The notes under the pieces are model-generated. The model was not told where the DNA came from. It did not search any database and saw nothing but the letters and a program-made list of their open reading frames with translations. From Rhizobium sp. CF080 (GTDB lineage Bacteria; Pseudomonadota; Alphaproteobacteria; Rhizobiales; Rhizobiaceae), in the NCBI RefSeq assembly GCF_000282095.2, contig NZ_AKKC02000004.1, positions 248,001 to 312,000 of the forward strand: DNA of 64,000 nt, given 5' to 3'. Numbering within the stretch: the stretch's first letter is position 1; each line of letters opens with the position of its first letter. A program made the translations under genes and the position numbers. Of the stretch, positions 8,329-17,013 are shown one piece after another.

Positions 8329-9315
8329 TCAGGTCGAGTTACGCGCGATGAGCTGGGGTCTGACGACAATGCTGTGCTGGACGAATTTCCCCTCGATCCG
8401 TTCGAGCAGCATGCGCATGCCGAGTTGGCCGATGCTGTATTTGTCGACATGCAGCGTCGAAAGCTTTGGCCTGACGAACTCCGCCAGAGGGATGCCGTCG
8501 AAGCCGATGATGCCGAGATCGTCCGGCACCCGGATGCCGAGCGCCTCACAGGTCTGAAGCGCGCCGACGGCATTGAGATCGTTGTAGCAGATCAGCCCGT
8601 CGACTTGCCCGTGAGCTTCCAGCAGCTCCCGGCTTGCAAGCGCGCCGCCGTTGACATCGGGCGTGCAGTAAACCGTGGCAACGGCCTCTGCGCCCAGGTC
8701 TGCGAAGACGGTGCGCAGCCCCTCCAGCCGCTCCATGGAGCCCCGTGAGGCAGCCGGACCGGCAATCACGCCGATCCGGCGTCGGCCGAGATTCCAGAGA
8801 TGCTTCAGAGCATCCGCCGCTCCGGACCGATAGTCGATCATGATACTGCCGGCGATTTGCGGCTCGACCGTTCGGTTGACCAGAACAGCCGCCTTGAATG
8901 ATTGCAGCGCCTTCACAAGTGGCTTTTCGGAAAGGCGGGCACTGCACCAGATGACACCGTCGACACGCTGGCTCTCCAGGATGCGCATCAGATCGATTTC
9001 CCGGTCTGGACTTTCCACCACGTTGCAGAGCAGCAGGTTGTATCCGTGCTGCAGAGCGACATTCTCAATCCCCCGGATTATCTCCGGAAAGAACGGATTG
9101 GCGATATCCGGCACAATGACGCCGACGATGCCCGACTTGTCGGACTTGAGCCCCCGGGCAAGCGCGTTGGGTCGGTAGCGCAGCTCGTGGGCAATCTGCT
9201 TGATACGTTCGGAGGTCTCCGGACCCGCGCCGCCACGGCCGTTCAGCACGCGCGACACCGTCATCGGCGAAACGCCGGCGGCACGCGCTATGTCGGACAG
9301 CTTGGCTTTACTCAC
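8329..9315 (-). CDS. LacI-family transcriptional regulator
   Basis: A 328-residue regulator with the LacI helix-turn-helix and hinge at the N-terminus (KLSDIARAAGVSPMTVSRVL, then YRPNALARGL near residues 50-60) and a periplasmic-binding-protein-like effector domain (VGVIVPDIANPFFPEII). The start is GTG at 9315, supported by GGGAGG seven bases upstream. It is divergent from the IolB-family gene and leads into the Dpp operon. Two copies of an ACGTTATCGTTAA sequence in the divergent gap are its probable operators. Confidence 0.93.
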   Translation of the reverse strand: MSKAKLSDIARAAGVSPMTVSRVLNGRGGAGPETSERIKQIAHELRYRPNALARGLKSDKSGIVGVIVPDIANPFFPEIIRGIENVALQHGYNLLLCNVVESPDREIDLMRILESQRVDGVIWCSARLSEKPLVKALQSFKAAVLVNRTVEPQIAGSIMIDYRSGAADALKHLWNLGRRRIGVIAGPAASRGSMERLEGLRTVFADLGAEAVATVYCTPDVNGGALASRELLEAHGQVDGLICYNDLNAVGALQTCEALGIRVPDDLGIIGFDGIPLAEFVRPKLSTLHVDKYSIGQLGMRMLLERIEGKFVQHSIVVRPQLIARNST

Positions 9316-9342
9316 CTTCGACCTCCCATCGATATCGATCTG

Positions 9343-9359
9343 GATAACGTTATCGTTAA
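9343..9359. promoter_or_regulatory. LacI operator candidate 1
   Basis: GATAACGTTATC at 9343-9354 is a perfect 12-base palindrome with a central CpG, the usual form of LacI-family operators. It overlaps ACGTTATCGTTAA (9347-9359), which recurs at 9465. It lies 28 bases before the LacI start codon, a position suited to autorepression. Confidence 0.6.
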
Positions 9360-9464
9360 ACTAATACAAGCCGGAATTTTTGCCGATCCGGGAAAAAATT
9401 CTCTGCAACATGACCAAACAGCCAATGTGCGGCGCAATATTGACAAGCATGAGGGATTGATTCT

Positions 9465-9477
9465 ACGTTATCGTTAA
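9465..9477. promoter_or_regulatory. LacI operator candidate 2
   Basis: An exact second copy of the 13-mer ACGTTATCGTTAA, 118 bases (about 11 helical turns) from the first. The spacing allows cooperative looping by a tetrameric or paired dimeric LacI protein. A shorter match, CGTTATCG, lies at 8291-8298 just upstream of the binding-protein gene. Confidence 0.55.
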
Positions 9478-9619
9478 CTCAAAAGCGGCAAGCTCAAGAT
9501 GAAGAAAAACGCGCGCCACCATTTCGCTTGTGTGCTGAGCCCGCATTGTTCAGGTCGCCAACAGCACGCACCGCCCGCAATCGAGCGGCCCAGCATTCCC
9601 AACCTCAGAAATATCGACA

Positions 9620-10456
9620 ATGGCAAAGATCATTCGACGCTACGACAACGCCAATGCACCAATCGTGACCGAAGGCGACGACACGCTCGACCTCGTCCAT
9701 TTCAACCTCGTCTCGCTCAAAGCTGACGAGGAACACCGCTACCGATTGCCTCGGCACGAGTCGGTCGTAGTGGTGATGGAGGGCACCGTCGACATCACCG
9801 TCGATGACATCGCTTTTCAATCAGTCGGCAAGCGCAAGGACATCTGGTCCGGCAACGCTGACTCCGTTTATGCGCCGCTTGACGCGACCGTGACGGTAAG
9901 GGCGAAAACCAACACTCATGTGGCGATCGCCGGCGGCTTGACGGACGAGAAGCTGACGTCCTTGCGCATCCGGCCAGACGAGGTCGACATGGTTGACGTC
10001 GGTTCTCCCGAGACCCATACGCACCGGCAGATTTTTCACATCCTTGGCCAGCGTCAGAACGGCCGCGTCAGCCGCTTGCTGGTAAGCGAACTTTATGCCG
10101 ATCCCGGCTGTTGGTCCGGCTATCCGCCGCACAAGCACGATACAGAAGATGGCGATCGAGAGACCGATCACGAGGAACTCTATCACTACCGCTTCTTTCC
10201 GGAGAACGGATTTGGCGGACAGGCGGTCTACGATGACGGAGAGGCCCCGCAGAATCTGCTGACCCGCAACGGCGACACCTTCCTTCTCGACAAGGGGTAT
10301 CATCCGACCTCCACGTCACCCGGCCATCGTGGATATATCTTCACGATCCTGGTCGGCCGGCATCGCCGCGGCCTGATACAGCGCTTTGATCCTCGTCACG
10401 ATTATCTTATGGAGGCCTTTCCCGGTATTCAGGCCATGCGGGAGAAATTCCGGTGA
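9620..10456 (+). CDS. KduI/IolB-family isomerase, closest to 5-deoxy-glucuronate isomerase
   Basis: A 278-residue double-cupin protein. The metal-binding motif YPPHKHD (about residue 170), the following HEELYHYRFFPENGFG and the NGDTFLLDKGYHPTSTSPGH segment closely follow IolB, the inositol-pathway enzyme converting 5-deoxy-glucuronate to 2-deoxy-5-keto-gluconate. KduI, which isomerises 5-keto-4-deoxyuronate from pectin, belongs to the same Pfam family. No other iol gene is in the window, whereas a GH105 unsaturated uronyl hydrolase is 1 kb downstream, so a KduI-like role on unsaturated-uronate products is plausible. Divergent from lacI and probably under its control. Confidence 0.8.
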   Translation: MAKIIRRYDNANAPIVTEGDDTLDLVHFNLVSLKADEEHRYRLPRHESVVVVMEGTVDITVDDIAFQSVGKRKDIWSGNADSVYAPLDATVTVRAKTNTHVAIAGGLTDEKLTSLRIRPDEVDMVDVGSPETHTHRQIFHILGQRQNGRVSRLLVSELYADPGCWSGYPPHKHDTEDGDRETDHEELYHYRFFPENGFGGQAVYDDGEAPQNLLTRNGDTFLLDKGYHPTSTSPGHRGYIFTILVGRHRRGLIQRFDPRHDYLMEAFPGIQAMREKFR

Positions 10457-10531
10457 ATATATTTAGGCGGCGACCTGATTGCCGATGGGCGGTAGTTGAA
10501 TGGTTGCCCGTTCGACCGCCGTCAGCCATCC

Positions 10532-11326
10532 CTAGTTTTTTGCCGGTTGGTAACCGAGCCCGGCTGAGGCAGTGAGTCCTGCCGTGCGCAATAGATCGAC
10601 ATACTCGGATTTCCGGCTTTCATCGAAGCGGAACATCGGAAAGGAAATCGACATCGCGGCAATCGGTTTTCCGAGATAGTTGAAGATCGGCGCCGCCATG
10701 CATCGCACCCCCGCCTCGCTCTCTTCCACCTCCTCGGCAAAGCCGCGGCTGCGGGCCATCTGCAACTGCGCAAACAATTCCTGCGGATCGGTGATGGTGC
10801 GCGGCGCGAGCTTCGTCAGTTCCATCTTGTTGATCCGTTCACGGATCTCATCGTCATCGCGCCATGCAAGAAGCGCCTTGCCAAGCGACGTGCTGTGCAG
10901 CGGATTGCGCAACCCGAGCGTCGATTTCATCGAGAGACTGTAGGCGGAGTCGTATTTGTGGATGTAGACGACCTTCTGGTCTCGATCATCGAGAATACCG
11001 AGATTGACGGACTCACCGGTTACCCGGGATAGCTTTCCCATCGCCTGATCCGCCACGCGCAGCAGGTCCGTCTGCTCGGTCAGCGAGCGAGCACCGAGGC
11101 TGAAGAGTTTCAGCGTCAGTCCGTATTTTTCCGTCTCCGCATCCTGTTCCACATAGCCCAGTTCAACCATGGTCTGCAGCAGGCGATGCGCCGTGGTTTT
11201 TGACGTCATGGCTCGTTGGGCAAGATCTGCGAGACTCACCTTCTTTCCCTCGACCAACGCCTCCATCACGGCGAAGACCTTAAGAACAGCGGCGACATTT
11301 TCGGTTTTTGGGTTCAATTCGGACAT
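10532..11326 (-). CDS. IclR-family transcriptional regulator
   Basis: A 264-residue regulator with the IclR winged helix at residues about 10-75 (AVLKVFAVMEALVEGKKVSLADLA, then SKTTAHRLLQTMVELGYV) and the effector domain ending in SISFPMFRFDES. KdgR-type IclR proteins control pectin and uronate genes, and it is divergent from the GH105 gene, so it is the likely controller of the GH105-CUT1-dehydrogenase operon. Its 3' end is convergent with the IolB-family gene. Confidence 0.92.
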   Translation of the reverse strand: MSELNPKTENVAAVLKVFAVMEALVEGKKVSLADLAQRAMTSKTTAHRLLQTMVELGYVEQDAETEKYGLTLKLFSLGARSLTEQTDLLRVADQAMGKLSRVTGESVNLGILDDRDQKVVYIHKYDSAYSLSMKSTLGLRNPLHSTSLGKALLAWRDDDEIRERINKMELTKLAPRTITDPQELFAQLQMARSRGFAEEVEESEAGVRCMAAPIFNYLGKPIAAMSISFPMFRFDESRKSEYVDLLRTAGLTASAGLGYQPAKN

Positions 11327-11478
11327 AGCACTTATTCTATTTTTTTCGAAATCCTATTCTGGAATTCGGAAAAACCTGTGTCAAGATACGGACGTACATG
11401 TGGAAGACCGGCTCAGAGAGCAAAGTGCAACAGAAAAACACGGTTGAAAAGCCATAAGGAGTGTGATTTCCTAAAATC

Positions 11479-11493
11479 CGGAATAACATTCCG
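11479..11493. promoter_or_regulatory. IclR operator candidate (CGGAAT-N3-ATTCCG)
   Basis: A perfect 6-base inverted repeat with a 3-base spacer lies 25 bases before the GH105 start codon. A related GGAATTCGGA element lies at 11361-11370 beside the iclR start. Dyads of this size between an IclR gene and its divergent target are typical IclR sites; the assignment is inference. Confidence 0.5.
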
Positions 11494-11517
11494 AATATTT
11501 TTGGGAGGACGTTCGGC

Positions 11518-12636
11518 ATGCATCCGCTGCTGCGGCAAAAGCAACACATTATCCAGCGCAGTGACGTGTGCGATCTCATTGATCGACTGATCGACAACCT
11601 TGTTCATATCGAGGACCACACCGGCGAATTCCTGCTGCGCCTCGAGGACGGCCGCGTTATCGACACCAAAGGCTGGTCGGGCTGGGAATGGACCCACGGC
11701 GTCGCGCTTTTCGGCCTTCTCAAATATTGGCAGCTGACCGGCAACCAAAAGGTGATGGACATCATCGTCGACTGGTTTGAAGCTCGGCTTGCTGAAGGAA
11801 CCCCCACAAAGAACATCAACACCGTCGCGCCGTTTCTGACCCTTGCCCATCTCTACGAGCTCACGGGAGATCCTCGGTGGCGGCCATACCTGGAAACGTG
11901 GGCCGAATGGGTGATGTACGAGATGCCACGCACCCGTGAAGGTGGGCTGCAGCACATCGTCTACAACAGCGTCAACGATCAGCAGATGTGGGACGACACG
12001 CTGATGATGAGCGTGTTGCCGCTTGCCAAGATCGGCCTCGTGCTCAAGCGCCCGGAGTTTGTGGAGGAGGCAAAATACCAGTTCCTGGTTCACGCCCAAT
12101 ATCTCACCGACACGCAGACCGGCCTCTGGTTCCACGGCTGGACCTTTGACGGCGATCACAATTTTGCCCGCGCCCGCTGGGCGCGCGGCAATAGCTGGAT
12201 CACCATCGCCATTCCGGAATTCATCGAGCTCCTGGATCTCGCCGAAAACGATCCCCTCCGCCGCCATCTCGTGTCGCTGCTCGGCCGGCAGGCAGCCGCG
12301 CTGAAACTGCACCAGCATCCGTCGGGCCTGTGGCACACGCTGATCGATGATCCGTCAAGCTATCTGGAAGCCTCGGCGACTGCCGGCTTCGCTTATGGCC
12401 TGATGAAGGGCGTCCGCAAGCGGTATCTGGGCATCGAATATCTGGAAACCGCCGAAGAGGCCATGAAAGGCGTGATCGATAACATCAGCCCCGACGGAGA
12501 GCTCCAGCAGGTATCTTTCGGCACGGCGATGGGCAGAGATCTCGATTTCTATCGGCAGATCAAGCTGACATTCATGCCTTACGGGCAAGCGATGGCCATG
12601 CTCTGCCTGACTGAACTTTTACGCAGCTTCGTCTAG
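11518..12636 (+). CDS. GH105 family unsaturated (rhamno)galacturonyl hydrolase
   Basis: A 372-residue (alpha/alpha)6-barrel protein of the GH88/GH105 type, which hydrates and releases the 4,5-unsaturated uronic acid left at chain ends by pectin, rhamnogalacturonan or ulvan lyases. Family marks are the QQMWDDTLMMSVLPLAK segment (general acid Asp in WDDT), HGWTFDGDHNFA and the WARGNSWI motif. No signal peptide, so it is cytoplasmic and acts on imported oligosaccharides, matching the CUT1 importer that follows. The start has GGGAGG upstream. First gene of a plus-strand operon running to 20400. Confidence 0.9.
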   Translation: MHPLLRQKQHIIQRSDVCDLIDRLIDNLVHIEDHTGEFLLRLEDGRVIDTKGWSGWEWTHGVALFGLLKYWQLTGNQKVMDIIVDWFEARLAEGTPTKNINTVAPFLTLAHLYELTGDPRWRPYLETWAEWVMYEMPRTREGGLQHIVYNSVNDQQMWDDTLMMSVLPLAKIGLVLKRPEFVEEAKYQFLVHAQYLTDTQTGLWFHGWTFDGDHNFARARWARGNSWITIAIPEFIELLDLAENDPLRRHLVSLLGRQAAALKLHQHPSGLWHTLIDDPSSYLEASATAGFAYGLMKGVRKRYLGIEYLETAEEAMKGVIDNISPDGELQQVSFGTAMGRDLDFYRQIKLTFMPYGQAMAMLCLTELLRSFV

Positions 12637-12758
12637 CGAGCTGCGTCGAGGAAGAATGGAGTGTGTCCGGCAGGAGGAGCCGACGCGCAGCAAGCCATGA
12701 ACAACCACAACACATCCGGTGCCGATGAGGCGTTCCGGGTTAGAAGGAGGAGGACGAA

Positions 12759-14042
12759 ATGACCAAACTGACAAGACGCGCATTATTGGGCACCATAGGA
12801 GCGGCTGCCGCCGCTTCTGCGCTTCCGGCCATGCCAGTGTTTGCTGCCGATCGCTCGATCCGGCACTATTGGTGGGGCAATCCGGAGCGCGACAAGCGCA
12901 CCTTTGCTGTTATCGACACATTCCAGAAGAAGAATGCCGGCATCGCGGTCTCCGGCGAAACGATCGGCTGGGGCGATTATTGGACTAAGATGGCGACCCA
13001 GACCGCCGGCCGGAACATGGCCGACCTCGTGCAGATGGATTACCGGTTCCTGTTCGAATATGTCAATCGCGGGGCGCTGAAGCCTCTCGACGAATTCGCC
13101 GGCAAGAGCCTGATGATCGCCGACTTCGACAAGGGCCCCCTTGATGGCGGCCGGGTCGACGGAAAGCTCTATGCCCTCAACATCGGCTCGAACAGCCAGG
13201 TCATGGTCCACAATACACGCGCCTTCCAGGAAGCGGGCATCGACACCGACCTGATCAACTGGACCTGGGACGACTTCGCCAAAGTCTGCGAAAAGATTAC
13301 GGCCAAGTCCGGGGGCAAGATGAAGGGCTCGGACGATCTGTCCCTGATGATCGAGACCTTCGAATCGTGGGTTCGCCAGAACGGCCGGGAATTCTACGGC
13401 CCCGACGGCAAGGTCACGGCGACAGCCGGAGACGTCACCGGTTGGTGGCAGATGTGGGCCGATCTGCGCAAGGCAGGGGTTGTTCGCGACAAGAACAAGA
13501 CCGTTATCCTCGACCCGCCGATTGCCGAGTCAGGCGTCGCCGTCGGCGATACCGCAATGTCCCACTATTGGTCCAACCAGCTGGTCGGCATCCAGGCTGT
13601 GTCGAAGGACAAGATCGGCGCCGCCATGGTGCCCCACAAGGCTGGCGGCAAGCCTGGCCAGTTCATCAAGCCCTCGATGTTCCTGTCCCTCAGCCGCGAC
13701 GCCAAGGACACGGAGGCCGCAATTGCCTACATGAACGCCTGGGTCAACGATCCCGAGATCACCGGCATTCTCGGCCTCGAACGCGGCATTCCTTGTTCGC
13801 CGAAGATCCGGGCGGCGCTCGCCCCGAAGCTCACTGAGGTCGAGAAGCTCTCGGTCGATTATTTCACTGCGATCCAGAGCAAGGTGGGGCCGCTGCCGCT
13901 GCCCGCCCCCAAGGGCGCTGGGGAGGTGCGAGACGCCTTCATGCGTATCGGCACCGACGTCGTGCTTGGCAAGGTGGAAGTTGCCAAAGCCGCGGGCACC
14001 TTCATCGAGGACGCCCAGGCAATCGTCGAACGCGCCCAGTAA
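12759..14042 (+). CDS. CUT1-type ABC transporter sugar-binding protein (SBP family 1)
   Basis: A 427-residue binding protein with a Tat-type signal (KLTRRALLGTIG, hydrophobic Ala-rich core, cleavage near residue 29) and extracellular-solute-binding family 1 features (IGWGDYWTKMATQTAGRNMA, MDYRFLFEYVNRGALKPLDE, NWTWDDFAKVCEKI). AAGGAGGAGG precedes the ATG. Next to GH105 and three sugar dehydrogenases, the ligand is probably an unsaturated oligouronide or rhamnogalacturonide (inference). A hairpin follows the stop codon. Confidence 0.93.
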   Translation: MTKLTRRALLGTIGAAAAASALPAMPVFAADRSIRHYWWGNPERDKRTFAVIDTFQKKNAGIAVSGETIGWGDYWTKMATQTAGRNMADLVQMDYRFLFEYVNRGALKPLDEFAGKSLMIADFDKGPLDGGRVDGKLYALNIGSNSQVMVHNTRAFQEAGIDTDLINWTWDDFAKVCEKITAKSGGKMKGSDDLSLMIETFESWVRQNGREFYGPDGKVTATAGDVTGWWQMWADLRKAGVVRDKNKTVILDPPIAESGVAVGDTAMSHYWSNQLVGIQAVSKDKIGAAMVPHKAGGKPGQFIKPSMFLSLSRDAKDTEAAIAYMNAWVNDPEITGILGLERGIPCSPKIRAALAPKLTEVEKLSVDYFTAIQSKVGPLPLPAPKGAGEVRDAFMRIGTDVVLGKVEVAKAAGTFIEDAQAIVERAQ

Positions 14043-14058
14043 CAGGCGCTGGAATATC

Positions 14059-14090
14059 GAGGCCCCGGCGGCACCTGCCGCCGAGGCCTC
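14059..14090 (+). terminator. Intercistronic hairpin after the sugar-binding-protein gene
   Basis: GAGGCC (14059-14064) with GGCCTC (14085-14090), and CGGCGG (14066-14071) with CCGCCG (14078-14083), form one long GC-rich stem with a single C/A mismatch and a 6-base loop. No T-run follows, so it more likely stabilises the upstream mRNA 3' end or attenuates read-through than terminates fully. Confidence 0.6.
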
Positions 14091-14114
14091 TCTTCCGACA
14101 ACAAGGTCGTTTCG

Positions 14115-15008
14115 ATGAAACGTTTTTTTGCCCGCAATGCACCGGCCTATGTGTTTCTTCTTCCATGGCTGATCGGATTTTTCCTGCTCGCCCTGGGGCC
14201 GATCCTTGCGTCGCTTTATCTTTCCTTCACCCGCTACGACATGGTGAGCGCGCCCCGATGGATCGGCTGGGGCAATTACGAATACATGTTCACGCGTGAC
14301 CGGCGCTTCTGGAAGGCGCTGGAAGTGACTTTTACCTATGTTGCGCTGGCTGTGCCCGCTCGCCTGATCATGGCCCTCGGTGTGGCCATGCTCCTCGACA
14401 AGGGCCTGCGGACGATCGGCCTTTACCGCGCCATCTTCTACCTGCCGTCCCTGCTGGGCGCTTCGATTGCTATCGCCATACTGTGGCGCCAGCTTTTTGC
14501 CGCCGACGGGGTGGTCAATCAGGTTCTGGCGATGGTGGGAATCCAGGGAGCCTCCTGGATCACCGATCCCGACACCTCGCTCTATACGCTGGTCGTGCTG
14601 GCCATGTGGCAGTTCGGCTCGCCGATGCTGATCTTTCTGGCTGGCTTGCGAGGCATTCCGCGCGATCTGTACGAGGCAGCGGAAATCGACGGCACGCCGG
14701 GCTGGCGGCAATTTACCCGCATCACTCTGCCGCTTCTTGCCCCGGTGATCTTCTTCAACCTGGTGCTGCAGACCATCGAGGCCTTCAAGACCTTTTCCAG
14801 CGCCTTCATCATCTCCAACGGCACCGGCGCTCCCTCCGACAGCCTCCTGTTTTATACGGTCTACCTGTTCAACGAGGCCTTCAAGTTCTTCCGGATGGGT
14901 TACGCATCGGCGCTTGCCTGGTTCCTGCTGGTCATCATAGCGGCCTTCACGGCGATCGCTTTCTTCACTTCCAAATATTGGGTGCACTATGAAAACGAGC
15001 GCGACTGA
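14115..15008 (+). CDS. CUT1-type ABC transporter permease (MalF/UgpA-like)
   Basis: A 297-residue permease with six predicted membrane helices starting near residue 12, and the EAA loop (LYEAAEIDGTPGWRQFTRIT) near residues 190-210 that docks on the ATPase. The YRAIFYLPSLLG and TIEAFKTFSSAFI stretches are typical MalF/UgpA features. Its last 20 bases overlap the next permease gene. Confidence 0.94.
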   Translation: MKRFFARNAPAYVFLLPWLIGFFLLALGPILASLYLSFTRYDMVSAPRWIGWGNYEYMFTRDRRFWKALEVTFTYVALAVPARLIMALGVAMLLDKGLRTIGLYRAIFYLPSLLGASIAIAILWRQLFAADGVVNQVLAMVGIQGASWITDPDTSLYTLVVLAMWQFGSPMLIFLAGLRGIPRDLYEAAEIDGTPGWRQFTRITLPLLAPVIFFNLVLQTIEAFKTFSSAFIISNGTGAPSDSLLFYTVYLFNEAFKFFRMGYASALAWFLLVIIAAFTAIAFFTSKYWVHYENERD

Positions 15009-15906
15009 TCTGGAACTCGCCATCCAGATGGACGAGGCCGCGCGCGTAGCCCACGCGCTGCGGCTGAAGCGCGACAGGGGTGAGCGCAACGGCCGGATCC
15101 TGAAGCATATCTTCCTGATCATCGTGTCATGCGTCATGCTCTATCCGCTGTTCTGGCTCCTCGCCTCCTCGTTGAAGCCGGAAAACGAAATTTTCGGCAG
15201 CCTGACGCTTTGGCCTTCCGAATTCCGGTTCGAGAACTATACGAAGGGCTGGTACGCCCTGCCGATCTCCTTCACGGTCTTCTATATAAATTCAGCGATC
15301 GTCACGGGCCTGTCGGTGATCGGCAACCTGGTCTCCTGCTCGTTCGCGGCCTATGCCTTTGCACGGCTGAACTTTACCGGACGCAGTTTCTTCTTCGCGC
15401 TGATGATGATGACCCTGATGATCCCCTATCACGTGGTTCTCATCCCTCAATATGTTCAGTTCCTGAACCTCGGCTGGGTCGATACCTATCTGCCGCTGGT
15501 GGTGCCGCGCTTCCTCGCCTCCGATGGATTCTTCATCTTTCTGATGGTGCAGTTCTTTCGGCAATTGCCACGCGAGCTGGACGAAGCAGCCATGATCGAC
15601 GGCTGTTCGCCCTTCAAGATCTACTGGGCGATCATACTGCCACTTTCGCTGCCGGCCATGGGCACGGCCGCAATCTTCTCGCTGATCTGGGTTTGGGAGG
15701 ATTTCCTGGCCCCGCTCATCTACCTCAACGACATCAAGAGCTATACCGTGCCGCTCGCGCTTCGCCTCTTCCTCGATCAGGAAGGACAGTCCGCCTATGG
15801 CCAGATGTTCGCGATGTCGGTCCTTTCACTGGTCCCGGTCGTCATCTTCTTCGTCCTGTTCCAGAAGCTCATCGTGCGCGGCATCGCCACCTCCGGAATG
15901 AAATAG
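14989..15906 (+). CDS. CUT1-type ABC transporter permease (MalG/UgpE-like)
   Basis: A 305-residue permease. It has a cytoplasmic N-terminal extension of about 35 residues, then the first helix, the LKPENEIFG and NYTKGW segments, and the EAA loop (LDEAAMIDGCSPFKIYW) near residue 200. The chosen start overlaps the upstream gene by 20 bases; an ATG at 15028 would remove the overlap but has no better ribosome site. The C-terminus ends in VRGIATSGMK, the usual UgpE-type ending. Confidence 0.93.
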   Translation: MKTSATDLELAIQMDEAARVAHALRLKRDRGERNGRILKHIFLIIVSCVMLYPLFWLLASSLKPENEIFGSLTLWPSEFRFENYTKGWYALPISFTVFYINSAIVTGLSVIGNLVSCSFAAYAFARLNFTGRSFFFALMMMTLMIPYHVVLIPQYVQFLNLGWVDTYLPLVVPRFLASDGFFIFLMVQFFRQLPRELDEAAMIDGCSPFKIYWAIILPLSLPAMGTAAIFSLIWVWEDFLAPLIYLNDIKSYTVPLALRLFLDQEGQSAYGQMFAMSVLSLVPVVIFFVLFQKLIVRGIATSGMK

Positions 15907-15918
15907 GGAACAAGACGC

Positions 15919-17013
15919 ATGGCAGGGTTGATGCTTCGAAACGTCAGCAAGCGCTATGGAGCGCTGTCCATCATCCAGGGGCTGAATCTGGACATCCACG
16001 ACGGCGAGTTCCTTGTTCTCGTCGGGCCGTCGGGCTGCGGGAAATCGACGCTCCTGCGCATGATCGCAGGCCTCGAAGACATCAGCGAAGGGACGATCTC
16101 GATCGGCGGGAAGATCGTCAACGACTTGCCCGCCTCCAAGCGCGAGCTTTCTATGGTATTTCAAAGCTACGCTCTCTATCCTCATATGAGCGTGAGAAAG
16201 AACCTGGCTTTTGGCCTCCAGAACTTCAAGGTATCGCGCACCGAGGTGGTACGTCGGGTGGCGGAGGCCGCGCGCATCCTGCAGATCGAGCAGCTTATGG
16301 ACCGCAAGCCGCGCCAACTTTCGGGCGGCCAGAAACAACGCGTCGCCATCGGCAGAGCGATCGTGCGCGAGCCGCAGCTTTTCCTGTTTGATGAGCCGCT
16401 TTCCAATCTGGATGCGGAACTGCGCGTGCAGATGCGGGCGGAACTCGCCTCGCTCTACGCACGCCTCGGCACCACGATGATCTATGTGACCCATGATCAG
16501 GTGGAAGCGATGACCATGGCAAGCCGGATCGTGGTCCTGCGCGGTGGCAAGATCGAGCAGCTCGGCACGCCGCAGGAACTCTATACCCGGCCGCAGAACC
16601 TCTTTGTTGCAGGCTTCATCGGCTCGCCGAAGATCAACATGCTGCAGGCGAAAGCAACACGCGACACGGGCAGGACCGTGGTGTCGGTGGCCGGCATGCC
16701 TGACTTTGCGATTGCCGAACTTCCCACCGACGATCAGGCGCTGACCTTATGCGTGCGCCCCTCGTCGCTGCGTGTCGGCAATGGCGATGTCACAGGCGAA
16801 GGCACGATCCGGCTGGTAGAATACCTTGGCAGCGAGACCTTGCTGCATATCACCCTCTCTTCAGGCCAGGTGCTGCTGGCCAGCGACAATGGGCGGACGC
16901 TCTACCGAATGGGTGATCCTGTCACGATCGGATTCGACCTCTCCGACCTCCATTATTTTGACAGCGCGGGCAACCGCATCGAACCCATCCAGAACGAAAG
17001 CCAAGCCCAGTGA
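15919..17013 (+). CDS. CUT1-type ABC transporter ATPase (MalK/UgpC-like)
   Basis: A 364-residue ATPase with Walker [17 protein letters not shown]-loop [13 protein letters not shown], signature [15 protein letters not shown], Walker [17 protein letters not shown] and H-loop [14 protein letters not shown], followed by a C-terminal TOBE domain (about residues 235-360). This is a single-polypeptide ATPase that works as a homodimer with the two permeases before it. Its stop overlaps the following GTG start by 4 bases. Confidence 0.94.
   Translation: MAGLMLRNVSKRYGALSIIQGLNLDIHDGEFLVLVGPSGCGKSTLLRMIAGLEDISEGTISIGGKIVNDLPASKRELSMVFQSYALYPHMSVRKNLAFGLQNFKVSRTEVVRRVAEAARILQIEQLMDRKPRQLSGGQKQRVAIGRAIVREPQLFLFDEPLSNLDAELRVQMRAELASLYARLGTTMIYVTHDQVEAMTMASRIVVLRGGKIEQLGTPQELYTRPQNLFVAGFIGSPKINMLQAKATRDTGRTVVSVAGMPDFAIAELPTDDQALTLCVRPSSLRVGNGDVTGEGTIRLVEYLGSETLLHITLSSGQVLLASDNGRTLYRMGDPVTIGFDLSDLHYFDSAGNRIEPIQNESQAQ

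Larger units (their letters stand above)
9316..9619. other. Divergent regulatory region between LacI and IolB-family genes
   Basis: 304 bases without a gene. It holds two LacI-type operator candidates (9343-9359 and 9465-9477) and must contain promoters in both directions. No convincing -35/-10 pair could be fixed by eye and there is no strong ribosome site before the 9620 start. Confidence 0.6.

Noticed and set aside
13530..15137. Minus-strand open frame of 535 codons across the CUT1 binding-protein and permease genes
   Set aside because: Antisense to two clear transporter genes and the hairpin between them; low-complexity charged composition.
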